Part shown: positions 21,763 through 35,800 of the stretch, one piece after another
Layout: each line of letters begins with the position of its first letter
Numbering within the stretch: the first letter of the stretch is position 1
NCBI GenBank assembly: GCA_026874595.1
Contig: CM049319.1
Coordinates: forward strand, 66,374,417-66,438,416
DNA from: Sipunculus nudus
Taxonomy: Eukaryota; Annelida; Sipuncula; Golfingiida; Sipunculidae
Direction of reading: 5' to 3'
Length of the DNA: 64,000 bases
The notes under the pieces: model-generated
Seen by the model: the letters and a program-made list of their open reading frames with translations, nothing else
The model's database searches: none
What the model was told of the DNA's origin: nothing
Translations under genes and position numbers: made by a program

Positions 21763-23126
21763 CAATGTTTGTGCTTACAAAAGCATCGTTTGCCCATAAG
21801 ATTGCACTTTCCGAATAAACACAATATCACTTTTAACAATATCAATAAATATATCATTACCGGTACCACGCAAAAATAGTTTGAACGAAAAAGATGGTCA
21901 TATGATAAATAAACATTGTCTAAAAACTAATATTATTTGTACAAATATCCATCTGTATATACATTTGTATAAGTGAGTAATGTATTAACATCATATTTCA
22001 ATGTTTAGACCTCTGTTCAAATAAACTATTCAGACCAGCTGGACATTCATTTTAAGTTCAGGTCAATATACTATCTGTTAAACTGTAACAAACAAGCCGA
22101 TAATTTCTATACCCCAACAGAAACCGATAACTGTATACTACACACGCAGCAGTTATAGACTGCAGGCGTTCCAGGTCTTCTCTGTGTATTTAAGACCTGG
22201 GAAGGTTGCAGGGTATAATCCCTGCGTGAAAAGCGTACGATTTGGCCAAATAAAGGTATGCTTAATTCTGAATCGCTTTTTTTTCAAAAGTCAGTGCGGG
22301 TAGGCGAGTTTTCGACTTTTTTGTATGTTTCGATAAAAATGTCAAATCATCAGGGAAAAGCATAACAATGACAGTTTCCTTTTTGCTTAACAGGTAAAAG
22401 CACTACATAACAAAGGAAATCTTATCAAAATTGATATTATTTTATCTTCTTGAAAGATGAAAATCAAAATCAAAATGTTCGATGCAGGGGGTTAAAAATT
22501 GATGTGGGCGGTGCCTGAGAACCATACCTTTTTTCGGCCTTACAGCTTTTCACCTATCTTGACCCAGAAATATTAACGCCTTAAATCCGAGCCTTAACGT
22601 TTACACAATTAGCCGCTCACATAGCGGGATACCGAGCCCCTCAGTCATGCTTTTCTTATCCACAAGGTAACCATTTCCTTTTGCAACGATCGCCGTGGTT
22701 CAAATAGCTAGGGAGCAATTTAAATTTAAAAATGAATACCACTGCAGTTATTCTCTTGACAAATGCAATTCCCATTACAATACATCTATTGCAAAACAAT
22801 AACTTTGCACAGAAGATGTATTCTAAAAATAATAAAAAATCTTGAAATTTGTGACCATAAAATATGTATTGAATAGCCTACAATTAATGTATAATATAAT
22901 ATAATGACCCTAAACCAAATATATATGTAACGGTATTTTGTGACCAGTTGAACAAAATCGAAATGACATATATCTACTTGGTTGAAGATTTGGCAAAAGC
23001 CTTCGCTGCCAGAATCAAGAACCATGGCACAGGGTCTTAATGGACACTTTGGCATGTAAACATCTCTCCGTGATAATATAACGTGCAACAAAATAATTGC
23101 AAAGTTAATTTTCTAATGGAGCAAAT

Positions 23127-23197
<71 letters not shown>

Positions 23198-23820
23198 GCA
23201 TGTGTATGTTCGTGTAAGAGACAGATGATTTGTTTAAATATTATAAAGGAATAAAGTCAATCCATATATATACATCTGTACCGGTATCAAACTGAATACA
23301 GATATCATTTTGTTTCACAATATGTAATACTCCGTATCATGAGAGATAAACGAAACCCAGTTTTGTCCAACTCTCTTGTGAACCTTTAGGAATTTTTATT
23401 AATACACGCGAATCTGTCAATCATCAATCATTTAGAAATCAGAATCAATAATAACCGGGCCTCTGACACTAACAGTGCTGCCACTGTGAATTTAAGGAAA
23501 GAAAGTAAATGTTGTGATAAAAAATAGGAGCAAAGTATACATCAGTGCAAAATCCCATGACTGTTAAATCAATTTTACCGTATGTGATAACTATGCACTC
23601 GATTTAAATATCATGTTTCCAAATGAATGAAAAAATAATATCATAAAACACTGACATAGCATGTGTATGGCTGGTTCTAAAATATGCAAAAACAGCCTAA
23701 AATCACCATCTTGAAGATGCTGATTTTGATGAAAAAATTATGAAAGTATGAACACCTGAAAAATGTAGGAAAACAGTATAAAATGTAGTCTTCCCTGAAA
23801 ATGTGTATTATTCGCACCTA
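21763..23820. other. Intergenic DNA 3' of the Dispatched-like gene
   Basis: AT-rich, no exon seen. A perfect 9-bp inverted repeat, CCAGGTCTT and AAGACCTGG, at 22171-22200 could fold but has no context. A (TA)n tract is at 23129-23198. AATAAA on the minus strand at 23395-23400 is the only poly(A) candidate I noted for the Dispatched-like gene, about 650 bases after its stop. Confidence 0.45.
23129..23198. repeat. (TA)n microsatellite
   Basis: About 70 bases of TA with one interruption near 23182. Confidence 0.95.
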
Positions 23821-24045
23821 AAGAATTGGCCAGTGAAGAATCGATTTGATTTTGTTGTGGATCCAGCTCATGATCTGGATCCACAATATTCACAGATGTG
23901 CGATAACATATGCCCGGATAAACTCAGAAATATTGGCCTATAAGTGAATTGTACACACGGGTGCGGAGTACCCCGCATTAAGGACTGCCAACATGGCTGA
24001 GGCCTGCATTCCAAAGAATGCATATTTCTAGCTATTTTTAAATCA
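23820..24045 (+). repeat. Dispersed SINE-like repeat, copy 3, in the 3' UTR region of the Dispatched-like gene
   Basis: Contains GATTTTGTTGTGGATCCAGC with GATCTGGATCCAC just after it (an inverted pair), ATTCACAGATGTGCGATAAC, and the end AACATGGCTGAGGCCTGCAT with TTTCTAGCTATTTTT. It stops within a few bases of the stop codon at 24049, so the 3' UTR of the gene, read on the other strand, starts inside this repeat. Confidence 0.5.
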
Positions 24046-24048
24046 TTT

Positions 24049-24408
24049 TCAGTCCTTTTTGCAACACTTCCTAAACAGAGGTTTCAGGGAGCCAAAATCA
24101 TTCTCAGGTCCAATAATGCCAAGGACGGTGATGAAGAGTCCTAAGGAATAACATATAGAGAAACCGATGGTACAAAACATAAATACCCCAAATTGTACAA
24201 AGAAGATAATTTGTGCCGCGAAAAGAAATACCGACGCTCCAAGGGTTGTCATGGCGCCCGAGAGGACAGATATCCCGACTTCCTCTAGCGCGTCCTGCAG
24301 ACGACCGAGCCTGTCCGCGTGCGGAGATCGGCTGTACCCTTCCGCCAAGTGCACAACATAGTCCACGGCAAGCCCCACTACCAGTACTAAGTTCAGCGAC
24401 TCCAACAC
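24049..24408 (-). CDS. Dispatched-like gene, exon 10 (last): TM10-TM12
   Basis: Acceptor CCTGCAG, then VLESLNLVLVVGLAVDYVVH; the stop TGA is at 24049. It encodes residues 980-1098. The GxxxD step of TM10 is intact (D995). GISVLSGAMTTLGAS and FGVFMFCTIGF are the usual RND TM11-TM12 text. The C-terminus is short and basic (FRKCCKKD), with no long tail. Confidence 0.92.
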   Translation of the reverse strand: MLESLNLVLVVGLAVDYVVHLAEGYSRSPHADRLGRLQDALEEVGISVLSGAMTTLGASVFLFAAQIIFFVQFGVFMFCTIGFSICYSLGLFITVLGIIGPENDFGSLKPLFRKCCKKD

Positions 24409-25953
24409 CTGCAGGGATAGATTACATGACAATTCACCATTTTCTTGTGTTAACTGACTTTAAAAGTCTATAACACATTTTGATTTTAGGTATTTTTTGC
24501 GTGCAACCTTGACACATATAAACAATACTTTTTTTAAACACAGCAATTTTTATTTTTCACAATCGAACTCTCAAAATGCCAACAGAATTTACATTACATT
24601 TTGACTCTGTATTGAAATTAATTACTCCTAATAAAATATATTTTAGTTCAGATTTAGTCAAATATGATTATTCCACTTTTAAGAGAACTTTTAAACAGTC
24701 TATACAATATATTATTTTATGAAATAATACCATACACAGTGTGCATAAATAAACAATATTTTTTTAAAACACAGCTTATTAAACATTTGTTTAGAAAACG
24801 TAATTATGTAAAGCAAGAGAGAAGAAAGCACTTAAATACCTGTTATAGTAAAACAGCAGAGAAAGTTACTTACACGAAAGATAAGGCACACACATGCATG
24901 TATTTATATACACATGCATGTTACAATAAAGGATATAAACATGCATGTTAAACTGACTATTTCAATGAGCTAGATCCTTCCAATAAACATATGGCAAAAT
25001 ATGACAAATCAAATACGACTTGATGACCATGACAAATTGACTTTGAAAAAAATTAATTAAGAAAACTTTGACAAACTTAACTATGACAAACTAACCATTG
25101 CAAAATTAACTGTTACAAACTAAACCGTGACAAAATAAACTTATACAAAAATACATATGAAAGCATTGACACAGGACATGATTAACTATTAACAATATCT
25201 ATGAAAACGCAACGATGACAAACTAAACTAAGACAAAATAACTAGGACACAAGAAAGAGTGACAAACTTACGCCAAGTTTCCATCCGGCAAGTGGAATAA
25301 CCCCGACCACGGATGCAGTGATGAGGATTATGGTGACGCTGGCCATGAGCCCCGTGATCACGTTCATGGTGGCGATGATGAGTACGGGGATCGCCAGGGA
25401 GATCCCAATGATGATTCCGATCAGAGCCGAAAACGCCAAACGCTGTGGAAGGACCAAAAACACGTTAGCAGGGGCGGATACCGGATTTTGAATCGGGGGG
25501 GGGGATGAGTGGCAGAGAGGGGGAAGGTATTGAAGTGGACAACCCCCTCTTACAGTGTAAAATCATTTTGAACCGTTAAAAAGTAAGGTAGTTGTGGCGT
25601 AACCCGGGATGGTTTTAAAAGTGTCATGATGTAAACTCTTGGTCAGTTTTTTCAGTATTTACTGCTCATTTTTTTTTATATCCAAGATTTGTTTTGGTCG
25701 AAAAAAGGTTGGGAGCGCATGGCAGGGCTGCCAGCCGTCATATTTTTTTCGAGTTAAGGGAAAACGTCTGGGAATTTCATAAAAAGTCAGGGAATATCTT
25801 AAAAAGTCAGGAAATTCTTTGATTTTATGGGAGGTCAAGGAAAAGTCAGGGTAATTATAACGGCTATGGTGATCGCAGTCAGTGGCGCCAATTTACTTCA
25901 AGGGTGGGGATGACTCGCAGGTGTGGGACATCTTGTTGATAAACATATTAACA

Positions 25954-26014
<61 letters not shown>

Positions 26015-26809
26015 TTTTGATCATCTGTGTGACACATTTCAAATATATACCAATTATGGTTTAAAAAATACCAGTAAGATATACAATTCTCCATAGTAAA
26101 CTAAAAATAGAACTAAAATATATTTTTCTAATTATTAGTATATTTCATCCCCAAAATATAAATATTAATCTCTTAATATCTATGGTATGATTACATTGAC
26201 TCTCCCACCTTGCCGAAAAGTGAGGGTTTACATATTTTCATTATCCCCCTATGTTGACGCCCTTGGTTTGTAATTAGGAGATGGCATGACTTTACATATG
26301 TTCACATTGTCTTGATTAGCAAACAGACTGACGTACGGACAAGAACTATACATGTCATGGAAATAGGATTTAAAGAAAAAGAAAGAAATAATATTGTCAT
26401 ACATTCAATTATTCATAGGAAAATAAAGAATTTATCTGAGAGATCAAGAAATAGATATAGCGAAAAATTATTAAATCTAGAATCAATACAGTAACAAATA
26501 TTGATCAGGTAATACGTTTCATTCGCTCACCTGTTGTACTTTAAGCCAGTGCCACGTCTGATCAGTACACTGAAACCCACCTTGGAGAGTAGACGGCATG
26601 GTCTTCATCTAGGGAGATAAAAGAAAACAATAAGTGGCGTCAATTGATCTTCAAGGATTGGGATGACTCGCAGGCACCCACACAAACAAATACACACACA
26701 CACACACACACACTTATACACACACATATATACACCAAAATAAGTATTATTCTATGAATAGCCCCTCACCCCTGTGATGACCCCACTAAATAAAATCGAC
26801 ACTCTGTCG

Positions 26810-26874
<65 letters not shown>

Positions 26875-29800
26875 CATTAAAATATGTTTAACTAAAACGG
26901 TTTTAATGAAAAAAAAACTTGATGGAATATTGGTCTGCTTGCCAAAATGCAATAAAAAAAATAAGCTTCTATTAATAAAATAAAGCTTTTTCATGGATTA
27001 TGACACAGTTTGATTTGAAATTTGGTAGGTGAATTAAAATAGTCCCATCTGCCTCACAGTCTCTAAAAGCTAAATTGTTTGTTTTAAATAGAAACAAAAT
27101 CTGGCGGAAGGATACATTACGTTTTAGAAGATTCCCTTTCATGGTTGGTCCAAGCCAATGGCCCATAGTCCGAATATGATGGGAACCAACAGACGACACC
27201 TGTTGGGAGCCCATGAGTCAGATCTTTTGGCTAACGTGAAAAAACTCTCAGCAATCAAATGTTTCCATGCGGGTTCGGATTGGTGAGGAGCGCGTGACTT
27301 TGTTTCATTATTGAACACAATCTATAAGCATATCCACTGTTATTCTTAGATGAGTAAATATAAAAATGGGTAAGATGAACACTACAAACGATTTATCTGA
27401 AATGTACTCTCCACACGCGGCAGGTATACACCACAATGTTTCCCGATCTCCGTAATCCCCGCTGCTCTGTATAGCAAGATACCCCGGGTCTCATCACAAG
27501 AGGTCGCACAGAGCAAACAATCGTTACTTAACAAATGAGAGCGTGGTGTTGTATTTTGCATCCAGCTCCAAGTTTTACATTTAATCCCGAACTCGTTGGT
27601 TTGATTCTTGGCCCTAGGACAGCTCTGGTCTCGAGACTCCGAAAAAATTTCCCGAAAAAAGTAGCGATCTGACATTAAACTGCAGTATATGATCGCTACG
27701 TGGGGATTGGTCTGACATGCAACCTGTGAAAAGCTGACATAAACCATCCGGGATGCGAACCTGTCGCTGGCGACACCCGTGATACCCTGACGTGGAGCAG
27801 TAGAGCGAATCGTGACAAGTGACTGGGATAAAGTATAATCTATACTAAGGTTAAAATACGATCGTTTCTATGGGGCAAACATTGAAATAACTGATATTTT
27901 ACCTCTTCTTTCATGAAGTCTTCCCAAGAATGTCTTATTGGTAATCCAACAGGGTAACCCAAGGTTGATCCTTTGATGGTTGTATTGACGACAAAAGCTG
28001 CGTACCGGAGCCTCGTGCCATAGTAGTACTTCGCGGATGACACTGCAAGAAAATGAAAGTAAATGCTGACGCCACAATACAATACAACTTCATTCTTTCA
28101 AGTAATGGCCAACCGTGTCGGATTCACACGAATGGCTCTGGCCTGGGAGAAGCATCTTTATGTAACAGCATATAATAGTAATTTAAATTCACTGTCTTCC
28201 TTATCTGCTCAGTAAAAGAAGTACCATGTCAGATTTTAGTACAGATAAAACATGCGGACGTATTTTCTGTACTCATCACTCACTGTAAATTGGTTGAAAG
28301 CGAAATCAGGGATGAACTTTGTTCAGCAGTCCATCCAATGTGGTCTTGAATTTGTGTCTACGAAATAATTCGGCCCAGGTACGACATTGGTTTTTATAGT
28401 TAAAAAAATAAATTATACTGTTTTTTTAATTAATTTTGCAGGAGGCTGAGGCTCTTTAAATTGTGAGGCCCTTGGGTGCAGCCTGCCCAGGTCACATGTG
28501 AATTCGGCATTGACCACGGGCATTATTGATGGTATATAAAATTAAATCCGGGTGGACGGTGGCGAGTTTGGAAAAGGTTTACTGAAAAAAAGTGAAAATT
28601 TGCTTTGTAATCAGTTTCAGACAGTTTCCAGAAAAAAAACATCACAACTTACATTCTATTTCCGATTTCCAAATTTTATCTACTACATATTAGAACTGAT
28701 TTGCAATATTTTACATTTCGATCCACCTTTTGAACGAGATGCGCTCTGCTAGTAATGTTCGCCTGGTGTTTTCGGGTCCAATTAGCCAATATTGCTGGTT
28801 ATTGAATGTTTATGTAAAAACAAAGCAGAGCTTTGTACAGGAAGACCTCGCCGCTAAAGATAACGAAAAAGGCTTGCATTTATCATTTGTCTTTTAACAA
28901 AATATTGTCATTCTTCTCAATGTAAAGAATCCCATCACTCAGTGGAAAACGTCACTGGCAGTAGACACCATTGAGTTGTGAAAGTTCTACTATTGGTTTT
29001 CACAATAGACAAACGCACACATACATGACATACCTGGAAGCTGCACGGTTACTGTCTGGTCCGAGATTTCTTCCTCGCCAAGAAAACGTCCGTAGGCCAT
29101 GAGGTTCCTGTTGATGCCGTTGAACCCATTGTACAGCCAGTACGACAGCGCCACCTGCAGACCAAGCAAAGATTAAAAATCCTGTTCACATGTCGTCAAG
29201 TTTATACGCAACGGTCCCATAGTATTCCTGTTGCTTATTCATTTATTAAACACGCTGCTCGCACCAGGAGCATTTGCCGGAGACAGCCAGTAGGTGCTGT
29301 CACCGGGCCAAGATTCCTTGATCATGGGTTTCGACCAAAGATGTGAGGTTTTACTGAGTGTTAGCGAACATTAAACGTTCGGAAAGGCACCAGTAATGTT
29401 CTGCTCCCGTGTTGGGAAGGCAGTGGTTGAATGAAATGAAGGAATGTAACATGAGTGCTGATCACTGAGGGCAAGTTATAAACTCTTGATCAGGGACAAC
29501 ATCTTTTGTGATCGGACCGCTTACTTAATTAATTGGTCCCCCCCCCCCCTTTATAGTCCAGTGAAAATCTTATCAGCTAATTTGCATATTTAATGAGCAA
29601 CTGGTGGAATCGAAATTATGTTAAAAACTCTTTTTTTTGAATGATAATAGTAAAACGTAAAATTGTACTAGATTGTCAAAATGTCAAGATTTTTTTTTTC
29701 AATTTTTATTACGATTCTTCTGAGGGCAACCGTTAATCATACCAAATATTAATAACCGTATTTATTCTTGTCATAGCTATGGATTGTCATCTGTGTCTTC

Positions 29801-32800
29801 CTGCATTGATTGATATATCTGGGCTATATGTATCACGCCATCACTTTTAATCATCCATTTTTATAAATCACATATAGAAGTTCAGCTTAATCATTTAAAA
29901 ATGTTGACATTTCCACCTGTCAGAGTGTCCTTTTAAGAAAATGAGACAAAACTGGCATATGAATTCTATTATAAAAATACTACTATAAAGATGTTAGGTT
30001 GATGAAATATATTTTAAAAAGTTACATACTGTTAATTAAAATATGCGGATAATCTTTTTTAGGATTTTTTCGTTTCCTTACCATGAATTTTTACGCTATT
30101 TCAAATCCTTATCTTAATGTCTTATATTGAATGTGCAATAACGTATGAATTGTGTACATCCTTGGTTTATCTGTTGAAAATGAACTGTTCGGGATAAATG
30201 GTCAAGTACATGTTCATATTAAGGGCTAGACACTTATTATTAAACTGTACAAAGTGGAGGAACAGTTTTTGGTTTATACAGCAGAAATTGTTTTGGAATA
30301 AGTTCCCAGTAATATACGTGGCATATGTGAGAAATTTAACCAAGACCATTAGAAAATAGCAAATGCAACGTAAACCTGTGTGATAGAAAGAGGGTTATTA
30401 TATAATTGGCTTAATTCTTTGAACTTATCATTTTATGATAAACACGTAATGAATGGACTTTTACATGATAAAATAAAAATAAAATATGCACTTGGGTACA
30501 TAGTATATTACAATCCAAGTATGATATGTGGGGTATTAAATGCATTTATTTATATGTAAGGCATACTTAAACTGAACGCTTATTTCGGTAACATATGAAG
30601 TCGGAATAAGTGTCATTTCACTGAATATGTTCTCACCTGCTAAAACCCTTGCACCCTTGTATTTACACATATAGTTTCAAGCGTCGTTAATAAATAAAAT
30701 GTAAATTTCATGAACCATTTATCACCCTCTGTTATATAAATACTTTGTACGGTAAAAGAATTACCCATTATTACTGATCTTGCTCAGATGGTTCACATGG
30801 TTATCATTCTTTGACCATGTTAGCTTATTATTTGAAACAGAACAAGCTTTTTCCAATGTAAGCATCATCCGTTGTGGCCAATTGAATGCTTGTGTTTAAT
30901 TTAATTAAAACCCGCATTTCGTTAAATATGCTTATTATTTTTCAATGAACCCCTGTAAGTATATGCTAAATGGCAAAACATATAAGGAATAACATATTCA
31001 TTCACTTTCAGCCAAATTTCAAACGAATATGAGTTAGACATCCTGTTTTACTTATTTCTATTAACTTATGCTGATATGCATGAATAAAATCTTTCTTTAA
31101 ATTGGTACATAAAGTTAATTTATCTATAAATACATGTCCAATCTTGTCCTCTCTTACCTTTGCATCAATAACCTTTGTTTGAATTATTTTTAATCAAACA
31201 CCCCACGATCAATCATGATTCGACCAGCTCCTCATTTCATATGCAAATTAGTAAACTGTATATTAAATAGACAACTGGATTGGAAGCAGACAAACAATTT
31301 TAATAAACACTGAATACATGTTCTAAAATATTATTTTTCTTTAATTTTTTATTCGGTATCGCTATTCCCATTTGGCATATACATATTTATATAAGCAAAT
31401 AAGTTGATAAAAAACGCAAGTATGTATATAAGCTTTAAAAAATGAAAAAAAAAAAAAATACATATTATGGCTAATAAGTGATATGATAAGCAACTATTTA
31501 ATGTGAAATAATAAGCAAATATTTAAGTTATGATGTTCTTATGATATAAACACTACCATTAATCTCAACAATTTGTCTTATTTGCACAGTTTTTCTGCAT
31601 TTTATTAAAAAAAAAGAAGAGTTTATTAAAAAATTCGTTATATCTTATCAGATTTGAATATTTGTTCCCGAAATACTTTACTCTTTCTATAAAAGCCAAA
31701 TAATCAATATAATTATTTTTCATATAATCAGTTCCAATTATTCATTCATATATGCTGACGTATTCAAAATTTTAATAAATATTAACAATACAACAGGAAA
31801 AATTACCCCAGAATCAACCAAGAAAAGTTGTGTATTGAGGTTTATCAAATTGTTTCTTGGGTTACCCCTCTCTAGAATGGCGGTTTTCGAGTGATATATA
31901 ACCCTGGTTTTAACATGGCCGTCATATATTCAAGATGGACGAAAAAATGCAAACATAGATTTACATTATGATCCAAAGTTATAAAAAAAGTATGTTAGCA
32001 AAAATCGATATGAAAATTCGACAGAATGACATTACCGCATGTACTATCCGGCCTGATAAGACGACTGGAAGAACGGAATGTGTCACTTTGGGCCGGGGCG
32101 ATATGAATGTGCGTGTGTGTATATATGGGGGGGGGGGATCGAGGCCCGTCAGCGTCACGTTGTGGAGTAATACGACTGTAACTTTAATTTATAGACTTTT
32201 TCAAGGAGGAAAAGGACATCTGCTGTGTTCGTGTCCGGTAAGTCAGCACGACAAAACCCAATCATGCTAGCTTAAAGGGAGCACACACACAGACTCACAC
32301 AAATTTATATATTTTCTTATGTACATATCATTACACGACACAGATACCAGGCTAGCTGTGACGACCCAACTCAGTAGGCAATGATAATCGGGCTGGTTAG
32401 CCTACTTGAGTCGTGATACAAGTAATATCGAGGAATGCATCCCAGTGGTTTCTATCATGTTGGATTCATATTGTGTTAATCCACCCATAATCCTAACATT
32501 ATGCCAGGGGTGATTATTCAACACAAGATAATACATGTGAACTCACAGCCCGAACTGTAACCCAATCTCTATGGTAACGAGTCATTTCCTGAATCGCTTA
32601 CAAGTTGCCTGCGTCCTGTTACCTATGCGAGCCATGATTGTGTTCATGAGGTCATAAATTAAACAAACATGCCAGGGGTTTTACCAATATGCTGAATTAA
32701 AACAGAACTTTTTTCTCTCTCACGTTTACTGTTGTTAGAAAGGACAAAAAATTGCTACCGATTAGTCTGGTTTATGTCAATTGACTATTTACCTGTAAGC

Positions 32801-35800
32801 CATGAGGAGTTGTAAAAAAATAATGAAAATATTTGCGTCCTCACGGGGCCTTAAAATGCGTTCCTAAGACCTAGATTTAAAGACACTGTGGTAGGCCAGT
32901 AATGTGGTCGTAATGTCAGAGGGTCGATATGTCGCTAAAACCAGGCATACTGTTTATATCTTGCTGTCTGTGGTTGTCTCTGACTGCCTGTTTGTCTCTG
33001 TCTGTCGAAGGCGAAGGGACAATTATCCGGCTTTGACTGATCCGAGGTTCGTCACAAGTGGGTTTTATGTGGTAATAACGTTCAATACAAGTGGGGTAAT
33101 CGACTCAAGCGACCACGTTATAACGGGGGTATACTGGAGAGAAAGAGGGAGATAGAGAGAGGGTGAGAGAGAGATGAGGGAGGGACGCTCAATTTAAAAC
33201 ATATAAAGAGTAGTGGTTATTAAATATATATATTTTTAACAATTATTAATGAAATAAAAATTAACCATGTGGGTAACTGCACTCACTTCAGTGTACCGGT
33301 TGAAGCTGCTTCCTAATGAGACATTATAGACTTGATTGTTCGCAGCCATTATCGCCAACACCTCCGTCTTGTTAAGTGGGAACTCCAGGTTGGTGCCGTT
33401 TGTGTATTTCCTTACGTTTACGAGAGTCATGTTGATGAAAGCTTTTCGCGTACTGTCGGCTTCGACCTGTAATGAAATTTAGACAATCACTTTCAATGTG
33501 TGCGCTGTTGTCGTAGAACATTTGTTTATTGTCGCCACCAAAGATGGCTTTGCTCTCATTAAGCCGGCTCCCATCCACCATTTTCTTTTCCGGCCGATTT
33601 TTTTTTGCCGGGCCAAAAAAAAAAAAAAAAATCAAGGCTCACCGGCCGATGAGTGCCATAACACCAGACAATTTTTTTTGCAGATCAACAGTTTTTTCCG
33701 GTTATTTTGTTCACTTCTGATTTCGTCTCCAGTGGCCATTAGAGTGTGTTGATTTGTTGATCGCTTCAAAAAGGAGGGCTTATCCGTCAAAAGAGTGTGT
33801 TTACTTTTTCTCACAAAACTAATTTTTGACAATTTTCTTGTTTTCTTGCTTTTTGTACTCTTTCAATGTAATTTTATAAGTAAAATAAACAATTGTCTTC
33901 TTATAAATGAAAATGTTCTTATTTGTCTGGCTACCTAAGAAGATACTGAGGTCATCAAACGTGTTTTGCACCCAGAGACGATTAATTATAGATAATTTTA
34001 TAGACTTCCCTGACTGATTTAACATCACAATCAGTTCGTTCTTGGCAAAAAAAAAATTCTACTGAATATTTTCCAATAAAGCACCTGTGTCGCAAAACTG
34101 CTATTTTCAATTAAAATCGTTATACTGACCAAACGTTTGTGTTACATGCAAATCATCGCAAAACCGTGGAAGGAATGTTAATGACATCATATCATACCGA
34201 AGAATCGTTAAATTACTGTATATTTCATCTTGTGGAGCAAAGATTGAAGACAGCTGCGTTGCTCTAAGCGTTACATCTTAGAATGTTAACATAGTAACCG
34301 TACTAATGGTATTCCGACGTGTGACTTGCGATATCCGTGTTTTAGTATGCGCGAAAAGTGGCGGTATATAAACGCTTTTTTTAAAGGGTAACGGAGACTT
34401 AATCAGTCATGATATTGATAATGGCACGGACCATGAAACGAGAACAGTCTCAAGGTGGTTCTATCCGAGGAAAGACGGTTGCGATTGGTCCCGTTTTTGG
34501 CAGAGACGAAACCGGAATAATACTCTTGGATGACCATGCCTATGTCGCTGTACCATAGTAGATTATAAATTACCTGGAGATACTTTTCTAAAATTTTTGT
34601 TCATAGGCGTATTTTAAGAAATTATTTGAAGACTCAGTTTTGCATAATCATTATCAAAATATAACACTTTGCTTTTAACTTACATATCATGTGTAATTTT
34701 TTTAACAAGGACACCGTTCAACTTACATTTATGAAATCCGCAAATGGTTCTATGAAGCAGTCGATTTCAGGGAGTTGCGTCACTATATTCCGACGGATCC
34801 TCAGGCCGTCTATCTGAGAGCTGTTCAGGTTCTTCAGTTTTGTGCAAAACGCCTAAAACAAACAAGTGCTGAGAGATAATATCCTTCCTTTTCACTCACA
34901 GAACATCATGTTATACCATGTATCGCCGCAAGGGGAAATTGGTACAGAGCAATTAAAATTCCTAACCAAATGAGCTTGGTAGAGCGAGTATGACCCAATT
35001 TGGAAACCGACCATACCCACACTTATTATTATTAACCCTGTGCCAACTGCCTAGTGGCGATACGCAGCAAACCATCCTCTGAAAGGAGTGGTTGAGTGAA
35101 AGTTGTTAAAAAAGCGAATGTATGGCGACCACTTGGTGAGGAAAAAAATACAACTAGGCCGATTTACGTTTCTTCATTCCCGAATAAATCAGAGTTTTAG
35201 AGTGAAATGTGTGCGTGTGTGTGTGTGCATTACATCTCAAAAATCGAAGTTGGTAACTTAAGATATTAATCAAGCATTTTGGAATCAGCAGTACAGCAAT
35301 TTCTTCCTGCTTTCTATAGCACAGTGTGCTGGGCGTCGCTCTAGTGGGTTGACATAGAGGAAAATATGTGGACGCACAACGCGAAATCCCTGCTCTCATT
35401 GGCGTGTACATAATTGGCCACGTGCCAACTGCCTGGTATCGAACTCAGTAAATCCTGCCATAGAAGCAATGGTTAGGTGGACCGGAATTTATTGCGATCG
35501 AAGCGTATAAAGACTGCAAAGAGTGTAGGAAAAATTGTTATCGACATTTTCTGACAATCTGAAAATAATCCTGCACTCTTTCTAAATGTTATCTGAATAA
35601 AGATAGCAGCAAATTATGAAGGGGTTTGCAACAGGAAGAGAAAACAAATTGTAGAATGTCTCATTTTTAACGTATATTACAAATATCCGTTTTTTTTTAG
35701 CATAAAAAGGGCAAATTTGTTTACTGTGTGATATTTTTTACTCCTCGAAAGCATATCCTTTCGCCAGAATGGAGACAAAATATAGCGAGTGCTTCACAGC

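Noticed and set aside
22171-22200. Perfect 9-bp hairpin as a terminator or RNA element
   Set aside because: Isolated, with no gene nearby and expected by chance at this scale.
31968-33155. Plus-strand open frames of 100 and 83 residues inside intron 5
   Set aside because: No motif, odd composition, and no splice partners.
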